Below are positions 40,001 to 47,734 of a DNA stretch of 64,000 nt, one piece after another; the first letter of the stretch is position 1; the number at the start of each line of letters is the position of its first letter. The position numbers and the translations under genes were made by a program. The notes below the pieces were generated by a model. That model ran no database searches, was not told the origin of the DNA, and worked only from the letters and a program-made list of their open reading frames with translations. The stretch comes from Anthopleura xanthogrammica (Eukaryota > Cnidaria > Anthozoa > Actiniaria > Actiniidae), in NCBI GenBank assembly GCA_964019055.1, contig OZ025218.1, positions 507,501-571,500 of the forward strand. The letters run 5' to 3'.

Positions 40001-43000
40001 ACTCTGTAAGGCATAGACCAGAGACAGGGGACAGGTAAGGGATGTCCCAGGGGATCCCTTAGGGACAAGGGTATTGGAGAGACACATCGATTAATTAAGG
40101 TGAGGACAAGGGGATGGACAAGGGAGGTATAGGGGATCCCTGGGGGACGGCGGAGACAGCTCTCTAGGGACAGTGGATAGCATAGGCCAACGCTGGACAT
40201 GTGTGTACGAGATGTATAAAAATTAAAGCGAATGAATCTTTGGCATTGTTCGCCATTTACAATCCCTATTTCGAATTCCGCGCAATAGATGGCTTTCAAG
40301 ATTGGGACGGGGCGGGAGGGATTACAACAACAATCCTTTTCGCGCGTGAAACAAAAAAAATATTCAATTCTTGGATTTTATTTACCAGGACTAACATCAC
40401 CAATCGACGGAAAATGCAAGGCTGGTTCAACCAGGGAACAGGCTCTTTGCAGTAAGTTGTCCTTGAAATCTCACATCATGATATATGACCAATGGTCCTC
40501 AGGTTTTCTACTCTCGTTCTTATTTATGATGTTACTAAACGTTAATAAACTTTATTTCAGTCAACTGCGCCCCAGGAACATTCCACAATCAGACATCAGA
40601 TTCGTGCCAGGAGTGTGGCAAGGGTACCTACATAGACATAGATGGCATGACGGCTTGCCAACCATGTGACAAAGGCCACTCTACCAAAACTAGTAGAAGC
40701 ACAAAGGCGTCAGACTGTCTGCGTAAGTATTGCTATCTTATTAAGATGCTTTTTAGGTGTTTTAAGGCCGGCAAAGAAATCTTATGGTTACTTTTCTGCC
40801 GGAATGACATGCAATGGAACAACAAAACTGAATATCTGAATCTGTTACTTGTAGCATTGTGTAGCCCTGGTTCGTTCTCTGATAATGGTCTAGAAGAAGC
40901 TTTCGCGTCATGTGAGAAGTGTCCAAAAGGATCATACCAGCTCGATGAAGGACAGACAAGCTGTCTTCCATGTCCATTTGGCAGTACAACTACCGCTACA
41001 GGTAGCATTTCACTTGATGCCTGTGTTGGTAAGTATTATAAATGTTTTTTTCAGAATTCATTATTACTAACTGTACCACTGTAGCACGTCGGAATGTAGC
41101 TCAATTTGGAGGACAAAACAATAGATTCCAATCATCAGGAGATCTAAATTCTTTTTTTTTTTTGCCCTCCAAATTGAGCTGGTTTGATGTCAGGTGAAAA
41201 TATTTCAATAAAAGAATATTTCTCAATGGAATGTCATGTGATCTGAAATGAGTAATTCGCACACGAAGCTAAAGAGGTATGTAAGGCAGTCAGTGAGTCG
41301 ATAGTAGGGGAGCATAGCGTCATGGTATATTTTACAGAATGGCAAAAAGTCTATTAGGAAAGAACACAATTAATATTCTTCAAAATCGTTGTATAGTTCC
41401 AGCTAGTATATCCGAGACGTATCCCGAACGTGAACTGATTGTAGACGAAGGAGATGTACTATTGCTAGAGTGCTTCATCAGTGGACGGCCAACACCGGCT
41501 GTCACGTGGTCTAAAGTTGGAGGTAAATCCTTGATTGATTGATTTTAATCAGCCCAGAGGTTGTTTCAGGGTTTGATCTGTGAGTTAGCCATACCCTGAC
41601 TTAGATCAGCCCATGCAGAGGTTGTTTCAGGGTTTGATCTGTGAGTTAGCCGTGCCCTGTCTTAGATCAGCCCAGAGGTTGTTTCAGGGTTTGATCTGTG
41701 AGTTAGCCGTGCCCTGACTTAGATCAGCCCATGCAGAGGTTGTTTCAGGGTTCGATCTGTGAGTTAGCCATGCCCTGACTTAGATCAGCCCAGAGGTTGT
41801 TTCAGGGTTCGATCTGTGAGTTAGCCGTGCCCTGACTTAGATCAGCCCATAGGTTGTTTCAGGGTTCTATCTGTGAGTTAGCCATGTCCTGACTTAGATC
41901 AGCCCAGAGGTTGTTTCAGGGTTCTATCTGTGAGTTAGCCATGTCCTGACTTATATCAGCCCATGCAGAGGTTGTTTCAGGGTTTGATCTGTGAGTTAGC
42001 CGTGCCCTGTCTTAGATCAGCCCATGCAGAGGTTGTTTCAGGGTTTGATCTGTGAGTTAGCCGTGCCCTGTCTTAGATCAGCCCATGCAGAGGTTGTTTC
42101 AGGGTTCGATCTGTGAGTTAGCCATGCCCTGACTTAGATCAGCCCAGAGGTTGTTTCAGGGTTCGATCTGTGAGTTAGCCGTGCCCTGACTTAGATCAGC
42201 CCATAGGTTGTTTCAGGGTTCTATCTGTGAGTTAGCCATGTCCTGACTTAGATCAGCCCAGAGGTTGTTTCAGGGTTCTATCTGTGAGTTAGCCATGTCC
42301 TGACTTATATCAGCCCAGAGGTTGTTTCAGGGTTCGATCTGTGAGTTAGCCGTGCCCTGACTTAGATCAGCCCAGAGGTTGTTTCAGGGTTTGATCTGTG
42401 AGTTAGCCGTGCCCTGACTTAGATCAGCCCAGAGGTTGTTTCAGGGTTCTATCTGTGAGTTAGCCATGTCCTGACTTAGATCAGCCCAGAGGTTGTTTCA
42501 GGGTTCTATCTGTGAGTTAGCCATGTCCTGACTTAGATCAGCCCAGAGGTTGTTTCAGTGTCCTAGCTATCTGTGAGTTAGCCGTGCCCTGACTTAGATC
42601 AGCCCAGAGGTTGTTTGAGGGTTCGATCTGTGAGTTAGCCATGCCCTGACTTAGATCAGCCCAGAGGTTGTTTCAGGGTTCTATCTGTGAGTTAGCCATG
42701 CCCTGACTTTGATCAGCCCAGAGGTTGTTTCAGGGTTTGATCTATCAGTTAGCCATGCCCTGACTAGGATCAGTCCAGAAGTTGTTTAAGAGCATGGATA
42801 AAGTTTGGTTCGCTGGGGAAAGACCGCGAATAAAGTCATATTTACACCGGTCAATACTCATCTTGTGGTCAATATTTGTTTGTTAATAGTTATATCTATC
42901 TATATTTTGCAGCTTCTCAGCCCAGTTCTGACCGTGTGGTATCAACATTACTTTACGATCTGAGCATGACAGTCATCGGCCGTGATTACGTCATTTCTAA

Positions 43001-43115
43001 AGCCCAGATCTCTGACAGCGGCACTTATGAATGTCGTGCACAGAATTCTCTAGCTTCTGCCCAACACCAAGTGCGTGTTGTTGTACAAGCTCCTAAACCC
43101 ACCCCCTCGCAGTAA
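11420..43115 (+). CDS. Very large secreted mosaic protein: TSP1x5 - novel region - beta-trefoils - FTP - EGFx4 - sushi/HYR - GCC2/3 - Ig
   Basis: Forty-four exons join in phase, about 7,674 coding bases and 2,557 residues. Exon 1 (11420-11480) encodes the signal peptide [19 protein letters not shown]; exon 44 ends at 43115 with TAA, and AATAAA follows at 43217. Domain order: TSP1 repeats (residues 21-313), an unrecognised region (314-1351), two ricin-like beta-trefoil blocks (1352-1640), FTP lectin (1641-1778), EGF (1779-1952), sushi x2 (1953-2082), HYR x2 (2083-2243), a sushi-like module (2244-2315), cysteine-rich GCC2/GCC3-type modules (2316-2448) and one Ig domain (2449-2557). There is no transmembrane segment after the signal peptide, so the product is probably secreted into matrix or mucus. 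The C-terminal half recalls SVEP1-type proteins but the whole order matches no family I know. That these exons form one transcript is inferred from unbroken phase and lack of internal stops or new signal peptides. Confidence 0.78.
11481..13296 (+). other. Intron 1 of the large mosaic gene
   Basis: AT-rich, with a copy of MITE family A near its 3' end. An open frame at 12597-12833 (starting [16 protein letters not shown]) has no recognisable homology. A regulatory role is possible because of the intron's size and position, but nothing specific was seen. Confidence 0.5.
13048..13207. mobile_element. MITE family A, copy 3
   Basis: CAGACCACGTGTCATTCCCT at the left and AATGACACGTGGTCTGAAAT at the right, about 160 bp, 90 bases before the first TSP1 exon. 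Confidence 0.8.
13297..15629 (+). other. Five thrombospondin type-1 repeats (exons 2-6)
   Basis: Exons 13297-13455, 13600-13770, 14398-14586, 14831-15001 and 15441-15629, each a single TSP1 repeat and each phase 1-1. The tryptophan runs are [48 protein letters not shown] and [12 protein letters not shown]. The WxxW motifs are classic C-mannosylation sites, and CSRTCG in the fourth repeat fits the CSVTCG-type binding motif. The repeats mediate adhesion or matrix contacts in other proteins. Confidence 0.88.
13880..14125. mobile_element. Foldback element related to the MITE at 77-353
   Basis: Outer arms GCGGTAATTCGTGCAAC and the reverse complement of GTTGCACGAATTTG...ATTACCGC. Inner arms GAGTGAATATTGCTCGTAT and ATACGAGCAACATTCACTC. 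Shares the GCAACTTGTC(T/G)CGCAAC segment with the 77-353 element. Intron between TSP1 exons 3 and 4. Confidence 0.65.
15690..15955. repeat. AAC/AAT trinucleotide array
   Basis: Imperfect AACAACAAT repeats over 260 bp in the intron after the last TSP1 exon. Confidence 0.85.
16532..16692. mobile_element. MITE family A, copy 4
   Basis: Left arm TTTCAGACCACGTGTCATTC, right arm ending CCAAGCTAAAGAGGTA. It begins about 45 bases after the donor of exon 7. Confidence 0.82.
16880..17080. repeat. GC-rich foldback segment related to the 92-bp satellite
   Basis: CATAGAGCGGATTTCGTATG near 16900 resembles CATAGAGCAGTATTTGAATA at the edge of the satellite at 22480. CACGGCACGGTCACGG-type repeats lie inside. 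May be the single-copy ancestor or a relative of that satellite. Confidence 0.45.
17945..18228. mobile_element. Foldback element of about 280 bp
   Basis: TATACACCGATTCCGAACAT at the left and its reverse complement ATGTTCGGAATCGGTGTATA at the right; inner GGCTAGTCAGTCG also pairs with TGACTAGCC. Intron between exons 9 and 10. Confidence 0.75.
18570..18995. repeat. TTGCATG heptamer array
   Basis: About 55 copies of the 7-mer, near-perfect in the centre (18715-18910) and variant (TTACATT, TTGCACG) at both ends. Open frames in every direction are artefacts of the 21-base double period. Confidence 0.9.
19495..19765. mobile_element. MITE family A, copy 5 (doubled)
   Basis: Starts TTACCTTGGGCGTAATG about 28 bases after the donor of exon 11. 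Contains two left arms (ATCACGTGTCATT and CAGACTACAAGTC) and one right arm (ACACGTGGTTTGAAATGG). Confidence 0.7.
20400..20540. mobile_element. Hairpin family B, copy 1
   Basis: AATTTGGAGGACAAACAAAA and TTGTCCTCCAAATTGAGCTG pair as arms, with CCCTTTCACTTGACGTCA outside. The same hairpin occurs near 38500, 41090, 46510 and 63840. Confidence 0.7.
21340..22250. repeat. CAT-based minisatellite (VNTR)
   Basis: Repeats of CATCATCATCAACACATGTA with 4-6 CAT triplets per unit, unit length 24-33 bases, about 28 units, preceded by TCC/TCA triplets. Intron 14. The variable number of CAT triplets marks it as a probable length-polymorphic locus. Confidence 0.9.
22470..23465. repeat. 92-bp satellite, about 10-11 units
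   Basis: Unit with ACATTGAAATGGCTTCCCAT, AAGAATGGTTATC and TACTGACTTACAGCACTTGC. The first seven units carry GTATGAGTGTGAAACATACA, the last four CTCATGAGTTGGAAACGTAC, so two subfamilies lie side by side. It fills intron 15. A second array of the same family is at 46855-47265. Confidence 0.9.
23800..24330. repeat. C/G-rich interspersed repeat segment
   Basis: GGGGGAGGGTGGGTCGGC near 23830 and runs of C near 24020 and 24300, with ACCCCCTATAT repeated. Similar short motifs are near 29890-30130 and 50440-50560. A short tRNA-like piece (GGATCGAATC) lies near 24185. Confidence 0.4.
25190..25410. mobile_element. Foldback element, second copy nested at 38270-38475
   Basis: CACACTGGGAAACTGAGTCC at the left and GGACTCAGTTTCCCAGAGTG at the right. 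The inner sequence is similar to that at 38270-38475 (GAGGAGCCA-AAAAGCGTAAG). Confidence 0.7.
25947..26192. mobile_element. MITE with TAA target site
   Basis: GGCCCGGTTTAGACGTCGAA at the left, and the right end is the reverse complement of GACCCAGTTCAGACGTCGAA; TAA lies on both sides. About 240 bp, no coding capacity. A TWA target suggests a Harbinger-like source (inference). Its ends also occur in the 101-bp repeat at 1540-2035. Confidence 0.75.
27118..27372. mobile_element. MITE family A, copy 6 (doubled)
   Basis: Starts TACTCCTCTTTAGCTTG about 25 bases after the donor of exon 20. Two internal units with GAGAAGACACATGAATATGG and GAGAAGACATATGAATATAG. Confidence 0.75.
28480..28640. repeat. 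57-bp satellite, about 3 units
   Basis: ATCAGCCCAGAGGTTGTTTC and TGTGAGTTAGCCACGCCCTG, same family as the large array at 41545-42790. Intron before the first beta-trefoil exon. Confidence 0.8.
29137..29242. mobile_element. Small foldback element
   Basis: TAGCCTCCTACGCAGACG at the left and CGTCTGCAAAGGAGGCTA at the right, with CTTAGGGTCATCATGCA pairing inside. A related arm (GACGTCTGCAAAAGAGGCTA) lies at 50031-50050. Confidence 0.7.
29892..29945. repeat. G-rich tract
   Basis: Long G runs separated by single T or A, several of them four or more Gs, 15 bases after the donor of exon 25. Could form a G-quadruplex in pre-mRNA; that is inference. Confidence 0.6.
30708..31112. repeat. GAT/GAC trinucleotide array
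   Basis: About 400 bp of GATGATGAC-type repeats in intron 26. Confidence 0.9.
31134..31325. mobile_element. MITE family A, copy 7 (best intact)
   Basis: Both arms are nearly perfect: CTAGCTTGGGCGTAATGTTT and CAGACCACGTGTCATTC at the left, AATGACACGTGGTCTGAAAT and CACCCAAGCTAA at the right, about 190 bp. Confidence 0.85.
32060..32205. mobile_element. MITE family A, copy 8 (degenerate)
   Basis: Right arm AATGACACGTGGGCTGGAAC is clear; left arm CATTCCAAATGTGTTGGG is decayed. Intron before the FTP exon. Confidence 0.5.
32486..33241 (+). other. FTP (fucolectin-type F5/8) domain (exons 29-30)
   Basis: Exons 32486-32659 and 33002-33241. [42 protein letters not shown], then [30 protein letters not shown] and [10 protein letters not shown]. 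The CTHT His is kept. The intron lies after EHIITG, not after DVRVG as in the two FTP domains of the upstream gene. Confidence 0.85.
33415..33715. repeat. CAT/CAC/CAG trinucleotide array
   Basis: Imperfect CAT-based triplet array with CAC and CAG runs (AGCAGCAGCAGCAGC near 33640) in the intron after the FTP domain. Confidence 0.85.
34066..35857 (+). other. Four EGF domains, three of calcium-binding type (exons 31-34)
   Basis: Exons 34066-34197, 34879-35013, 35368-35490 and 35726-35857, one EGF module each and all phase 1-1. The first ([15 protein letters not shown]) is a plain EGF. The next three start with DVDEC, DFNEC and DIDEC, the calcium-binding signature, and have the six-cysteine pattern ending CxC and GY/NY. 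Confidence 0.85.
35095..35325. repeat. 73-bp tandem repeat, about 3 units
   Basis: TATGATGCTGTCATAACACA recurs at about 35146, 35219 and 35292, with CATGACCATATCATGAGACA between. Intron between EGF exons. Confidence 0.8.
35990..36220. repeat. Interspersed element, GC-richer than surroundings
   Basis: CACTATGTAGACAC near 35998 and CACTATGTGACAACGTCGCA near 36148, with GTTGCCGGCGA in both halves and GAAGTAGAAACGAATTCTTC inside. Resembles the style of the MITEs at 77-353 and 13880-14125 but is diverged. Confidence 0.45.
36582..37401 (+). other. Two sushi (CCP) domains (exons 35-36)
   Basis: Exons 36582-36779 and 37210-37401, each phase 1-1. The first has [30 protein letters not shown] and [11 protein letters not shown]; the second has [28 protein letters not shown] and [14 protein letters not shown]. 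The four cysteines and the late Trp of the CCP fold are present in both. Confidence 0.8.
36785..37100. repeat. Purine-rich (A/G) tract
   Basis: About 300 bp of AAAGAAAGAG-type purine sequence in the intron between the two sushi exons. Confidence 0.8.
37964..38897 (+). other. Two HYR domains (exons 37-38)
   Basis: Exons 37964-38206 and 38658-38897. The hyalin-repeat pattern is clear: [32 protein letters not shown] and [10 protein letters not shown], then [44 protein letters not shown] modules are Ig-like folds often next to sushi domains in adhesion and complement-like proteins, as seen here. Confidence 0.8.
38235..38615. mobile_element. Hairpin family B, copy 2, with a nested foldback element
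   Basis: Outer sequence CCCTTTCACGTGACGTCAAA at 38242 and TATTTGGAGGACAAAAC with TGTCCTCCAAATTGAGCTGC at 38500-38575 belong to hairpin family B. Between them, 38270-38475 is the foldback element also seen at 25190-25410. Insertion of one element into another is the simplest reading. Confidence 0.6.
39028..39243 (+). other. Sushi-like module (exon 39)
   Basis: Phase 1-1 exon encoding [42 protein letters not shown] and a final CA. Cysteine and Trp spacing fits a CCP fold with an unusual C-terminal half. Confidence 0.55.
39728..40196. mobile_element. Large imperfect inverted repeat (about 470 bp)
   Basis: GGTTGGCCTATGCTATCCCA at the left and GGATAGCATAGGCCAACGC at the right; each arm of about 200 bases is built of CCCCTGTCTATCCCC-like or complementary units. 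Intron after the sushi-like module. Confidence 0.75.
40389..41028 (+). other. GCC2/GCC3-type cysteine-rich modules (exons 40-42)
   Basis: A short linker exon 40389-40451 ([14 protein letters not shown]) leads to exons 40561-40722 and 40855-41028. These show the ephrin-receptor-like pattern C-x-PG-x-F...C-x-C-x-KG-x-Y...C-x-PC-x-x-G-x-[22 protein letters not shown] and [30 protein letters not shown]. Confidence 0.75.
41085..41190. mobile_element. Hairpin family B, copy 3
   Basis: GCTCAATTTGGAGGACAAAA and CCCTCCAAATTGAGC form the stem; preceded by AGCACGTCGGAATG as in the copy at 46500. A remnant of a family A MITE arm (GAAGCTAAAGAGGTATG) follows near 41265. Confidence 0.75.
41397..43115 (+). 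other. C-terminal Ig domain (exons 43-44) and stop
   Basis: Exons 41397-41522 and 42913-43115. [29 protein letters not shown], then [20 protein letters not shown] form one I-set Ig domain split by an intron. The protein ends KPTPSQ then TAA. The 1.4-kb intron is almost wholly a 57-bp satellite. Confidence 0.8.
41545..42790. repeat. 57-bp satellite, about 21 units
   Basis: Unit ATCAGCCCAGAGGTTGTTTC, GGGTTCGATCTGTGAGTTAG, CCGTGCCCTGACTTAG; some units carry a 4-base CATG insertion (61 bp). Variant patterns (TTTGATC, TTCTATC; ATGTCC, GTGCCC) recur in blocks, indicating block-wise amplification. Fills the intron inside the C-terminal Ig domain. Confidence 0.92.
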
Positions 43116-43216
43116 ATGGTAGTTATATGGGATGACATAAAAAAATTATAGAGGTAATTTTGGAAAATATTGTGGGCGAAATTGGGGAAGAAAGCCTCAG
43201 CTGTATGTGTTTATCA

Positions 43217-43222
43217 AATAAA
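43217..43222 (+). promoter_or_regulatory. Polyadenylation signal AATAAA of the large mosaic gene
   Basis: AATAAA about 100 bases after the TAA stop and followed by T/TG-rich sequence (TTCTTGTTCTTG), the expected layout of a cleavage and polyadenylation site. Confidence 0.5.
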
Positions 43223-43269
43223 GATTATTATAATCATCATCATCTTTCTTGTTCTTGTTCTTCTTGTTC

Positions 43270-45600
43270 TCATATATTTCCCTAAATCCATTCAAACCAT
43301 GCGTTATAGTCCACAGGAATTGCCCCAAAAGATGAAGAATAAGAGATTTAATACAAAGCTCTTTTTGGGAAGATAAGGTCTCGTAAAACACGTGGAAACC
43401 ACCCAAGGGCGATTTATATATTATGCAAATAAGTTCGAGGAACGCCTGGTCATTTTCATCGATTTTACACCAACGGATTAAGCTCAACATTGAGCATTTT
43501 CAGTTGGTGTGAAATTCATGATTTTGACCAGGCGTTCCTCGCCCTTTTATGTATAAGCCTCTTGAATTGAAGAAGGGAACAGAACGGAACCGAACAGAAC
43601 AGAACAAAGAACCCCAGAACAGAGAACAGACTGATAAAGAACAGAGCTAGTAGGGAACAGAGCAGGGAACAGAACAGGGAACAGAGCAGGGAACAGAACA
43701 GGGAACAGAACAGGGAACAGAACAGGGAACAACGGGGAACAGAACGGGGAACAGAACAAAGAACCCAGAACAGGGAACAGAACAGAAAACAGAGTGACAA
43801 AGAACAGAGCAGGGAACAGAACAGCTTGAATGAGTTCGAGGAACGCCTGGTCAATTTCATCAATTTTACACCAACGGATTAAGCTCAAAATTGAGCATTT
43901 TCAGTTGGTGTGAAATTCATGATATTGACCAGGCGTTCCTCGTCCTTTACATATCCGTGACTTGAATGAAATTCTGCGGGGGTTAATGAAAACACCTCAA
44001 AAATGCCCAAAATCCACCCAAACCATGTGCTATAGTCTACGGGAAGTGCCCCAAAGCGTTAAGAATAAGAAAAGCAATTTTCGAGAGGAACACTTTCAGA
44101 GAACATCAGGAACCAGATAGGAACTACTTCTATATCATGCAAATGAATTCGAGGAACGCCTGGTCAATTTCATCAATTTTACACCAACGGATTAAGCTCA
44201 AAATTGAGCATTTTGAGTTGGTGTGAAATTCATGATTTTGACCAGGCGTTCCTCGCCCTTTATATATAAGCCACTTGACTCAATTGAAGAAGGGAACAGA
44301 ACGGAACGGAACAAAACAGAACAGAACAAAGAACCCAAGAACAGAGAACAGACTGATAAAGAACAGAGCAGGGAACAGATCAGGGAACAGAACAGGGAAC
44401 AGAACAGGGAACAGAACAGGGACCAGAACAGGGAACAGAACAGGGAACAGAACGGGGAACAGAACGGGGAACAGAACAGTGAACAGAACAAAGAACCCCA
44501 GAACAGGGAACAGACTGAAAAAGCACAGAGCAGGGAACAGAACAGCTTGAATGAGTTCGAGGAACGCCTGGTCAATTTCATCAATTTTACACCAACGGAT
44601 TAAGCTCAAAATTGAGCATTTTCAGTTGGTGTGAAATTCATGATTTTGACCAGGCGTTCCTCGCCCTTTATATATACGTCTCTTGAATGAAATTCTGCGG
44701 GGTTAATGAAAACACCTCAAAAATGCCCCAAATCCACCCAAACCATGTGCTATAGTCCATTGGAAGCGCCCCAAACCGTTAAGAATTAAAAAAGCACTTT
44801 TCGAGAGGAACACTTTCAGAGAAACTCAGGAACCAGATAGGAACGGCTTCTGTATCATGCAAATGAATTCGAGGAACGCCTGGTCAATTTTATCAATTTT
44901 ACACCAACGGATTAAGCTCAAAATTGAGCATTTTCAGTTGGTGTGAAATTCATGATTTTGACTAGGCGTTCCTCGCCCTTTTATGTATAAGCTACTTGAA
45001 TTGAAGAAGGGAACAGAACGGAACGGAACGGAACAAAGAACCCCAGAACAGAGAACAGACTGATAAAGAACAGAGCAGGGAACAGAACAGGGAACAGAAC
45101 AGGGAACAGAACAGGGAACAGAACAGGGAACAGAACAGGGAACAGAACAGGGAACAGGACAGGGAACAGAACAGCTCGAATGATCGAGTTCGAGGAACGC
45201 CTGGTCATTTTCATCAATTTTACACCAACGGATTAAGCTCAAAATTGAGCATTTTCAGTTGGTGTGAAATTCATGATATTGACCAGGCGTTCCTCGCCCT
45301 TTATATATACGTCACTCGAATGAAATTCTGCGGGGTTAATGAAAACACCTCAAAAATGCCCCAAATCCACCCAAACCATGTGCTATAGTCCACAGAAAGT
45401 GCCACGAAGGATGAGGAATAATATAATTCATAAACAGGGCACAGGGAATAGAACAGGGAACAGAACAGGGAACAGAACAGGGAACAGAACAGGGAACAGA
45501 ACAGGGAACAGAACAGAGAACAGGACAGGGAACAGGACAGGGAACAGGACAGGGAATAGGGAACAGAATAGAACAGAGTATAGTAAAGCAACTCTAATCA
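43270..45600. repeat. Higher-order repeat: palindromes plus 12-bp minisatellite, unit about 720 bp
   Basis: Six palindromes (about 43435-43542, 43838-43945, 44150-44258, 44552-44663, 44872-44978, 45188-45297), each with arms GAGGAACGCCTGGTCA and TGACCAGGCGTTCCTC. They alternate with GGGAACAGAACA arrays (43560-43825, 44285-44545, 45000-45175, 45435-45560) and unique spacers containing AACCATGTGCTATAGTCC. Three full units and partial ends. It starts directly after the poly(A) signal of the large gene. Confidence 0.9.
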
Positions 45601-45629
45601 ATAAAATAATGTATTTTATTATATAGCTT

Positions 45630-46500
45630 AGATAGTATGCGTGCTCTGATTGGTCGAGAACTGTGCTTTATTAGCGAACGGAGCAAGGTTGCTGACGCCA
45701 TGCACGACTGAAGTGCCGAAAGCACTCAAAAAGTGTGTGAAACGCTCGCCGACGGCTCGTGCTCTTCTTCACACTGCTTTCGTGCTTACGTGATCACTTG
45801 CTGCGTGCTTTATTGAAGAAATTGAAAACGCACGCGCGTGTAGTTATAAAGCACCCGGGGATCGGCAGAGCACGAGAGAAGTGTTAGGAGAAGCAAGACT
45901 GTTCGGACATTCCAACGAGTCTTATATAACTTCATCACACAGCATAGCAAGCAAGTTCTTTGTTTACTTTATAAGATATCAATTAGAGTCCCTTTTCTTT
46001 CGGATACCACCAATGACAGAATAGAAAGTGAGTGCGCATGCTGTGTGCTCTCATAATGCACGTGCCATCAACCAATCAGAAAGCGAGATTTATAACAGTT
46101 ATTTTATAATACTGAACTGCTGAACGGAGCCCGGGGGTGCTTTCAATTTGTCCAGAAAAACCCGTGATATCTGTTTGAATACAAATGGAACTGTCACTTT
46201 TTCAGAACTGCCATTCCGGTTGGTACGAACCAACTGGAATTGTCTGAAGCATTTGATAATTTCTCGGAATTTCTCAGGTTAATTTCTCTAATTCGCACGT
46301 TCATAGTTGGTAGGTGTAAAGTTGGTTTGAACTGTTCCATTAGAACCATTCTTGTCTCGGTTTCATCAACCGGTTTGTTTTGAACAAATGGAAAACACCC
46401 CGAGAAACCTCTCTAATTTTGATTAAAATATTCTGCTACAAGTTGTTGATAACAATGTCAATACAAATCCTGACATTTCCTTGATTAATTTGATCCCTTG
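45630..46500. other. Intergenic stretch with dispersed repeat
   Basis: 46020-46110 (CATGCTGTGTGCTCTCATAA, GCGAGATTTATAACAGTTA) has a similar copy at 27860-27955. ACGAGAGAAGTGTTAGG at 45874 also recurs at 27822. No gene seen. Confidence 0.5.
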
Positions 46501-46605
46501 TAGCACGTCGGAATGCCGCTCAATTTGGAGGACAAAGCAATAGCTTCCGATTCTCAAGAGATTGAAATTCTTTTGTTTTGTCCTCCAAATTGAGCTGCTT
46601 TGACG
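46500..46605. mobile_element. Hairpin family B, copy 4
   Basis: GCTCAATTTGGAGGACAAAG and TTGTCCTCCAAATTGAGCTG arms, with AGCACGTCGGAATG before and TTTGACGTCATG after. It lies just past the stop codon of CTL1. Confidence 0.8.
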
Positions 46606-46634
46606 TCATGATATGTGCAACAGGGTCTATTGCT

Positions 46635-47636
46635 CTAATTTGTTTTATCTTTCTCACAGACGTAAATCATCGCAATGCTGTGGTTGCAAACAGCGTCATT
46701 CCATTTCATACTCCTTAGATATATCATACCACAGTCTTCCGCTTGTCCATTGTAGTTGTTTGGTTCGCCTGAGTTCCAGTTGGTGTACTGCTGGCTGGAC
46801 AAATAAGTGCCGTCCACCCATGTGAATTTTTGGTTAGAATCTAGAAGAACAAAGAATGTTGAAATGCCTACTCATAAGAATGGCTATCGTATGAGCTGGA
46901 AACATACGGTACTGACTTACAGCATATACGTACACGGTACGACATACTCTAACATTGAAATGGCTTCCCATAAGAATGGTTATCATATGAGTGAAAAAAG
47001 TACGGTACTGACTTACAGCACGTACACGGTACGACATGCCGTAACATTGAAATGGCTTCCCATAAGAATAGTTATCGCATGAGTGGGAAACATACAGTAC
47101 TGACTTACAGCATATACGTACATACGTACACGGTACGACATACTCTAACATTGAAATGGCTTCCCATAAGAATGGTTATCATATGAGTGAAAAAAGTACG
47201 GTACTGGCTTACAGCACGTACACGGTACGACATGCCGTAACATTGAAATGGCTTCCCATTATCTGCGAGTAAATCATCGAATCACAACGCGTGGTTAAGG
47301 CTACGATAGACTACAATCAGTAACCTCAAAATCTCAATAGATCTATATTTTTACCTCCAACTAGCCCCATCCACATGAGACTGTTGCTACTTGAGTAAGT
47401 ACGAGCCAGAAGAGCCACGTATCTGTTTTCTTGGGCTGAGGTTATCTTCACCAAGTCACCTCCCATGGATAAACATGCTTTTCTTGCTTCGTTCCATTTG
47501 GTCGTTGGCGTGCTGCCAGCCCGGTAACAGGAACTCGAGCCTTTGTAGGTCACCCATCCTGATGAACAAGAAACTATAACGAAGGATAATAATTCCAAAC
47601 ATTAAAAACGCTTCTACAATTATTTTTTGAAAGTTA

Positions 47637-47734
<98 letters not shown>

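Noticed and set aside
43516..45626. Frames with EQNREQNRE, NRTGNRTG or CSLFCSLF repeats
   Set aside because: Products of the GGGAACAGAACA minisatellite; no start context, splice sites or recognisable domain.
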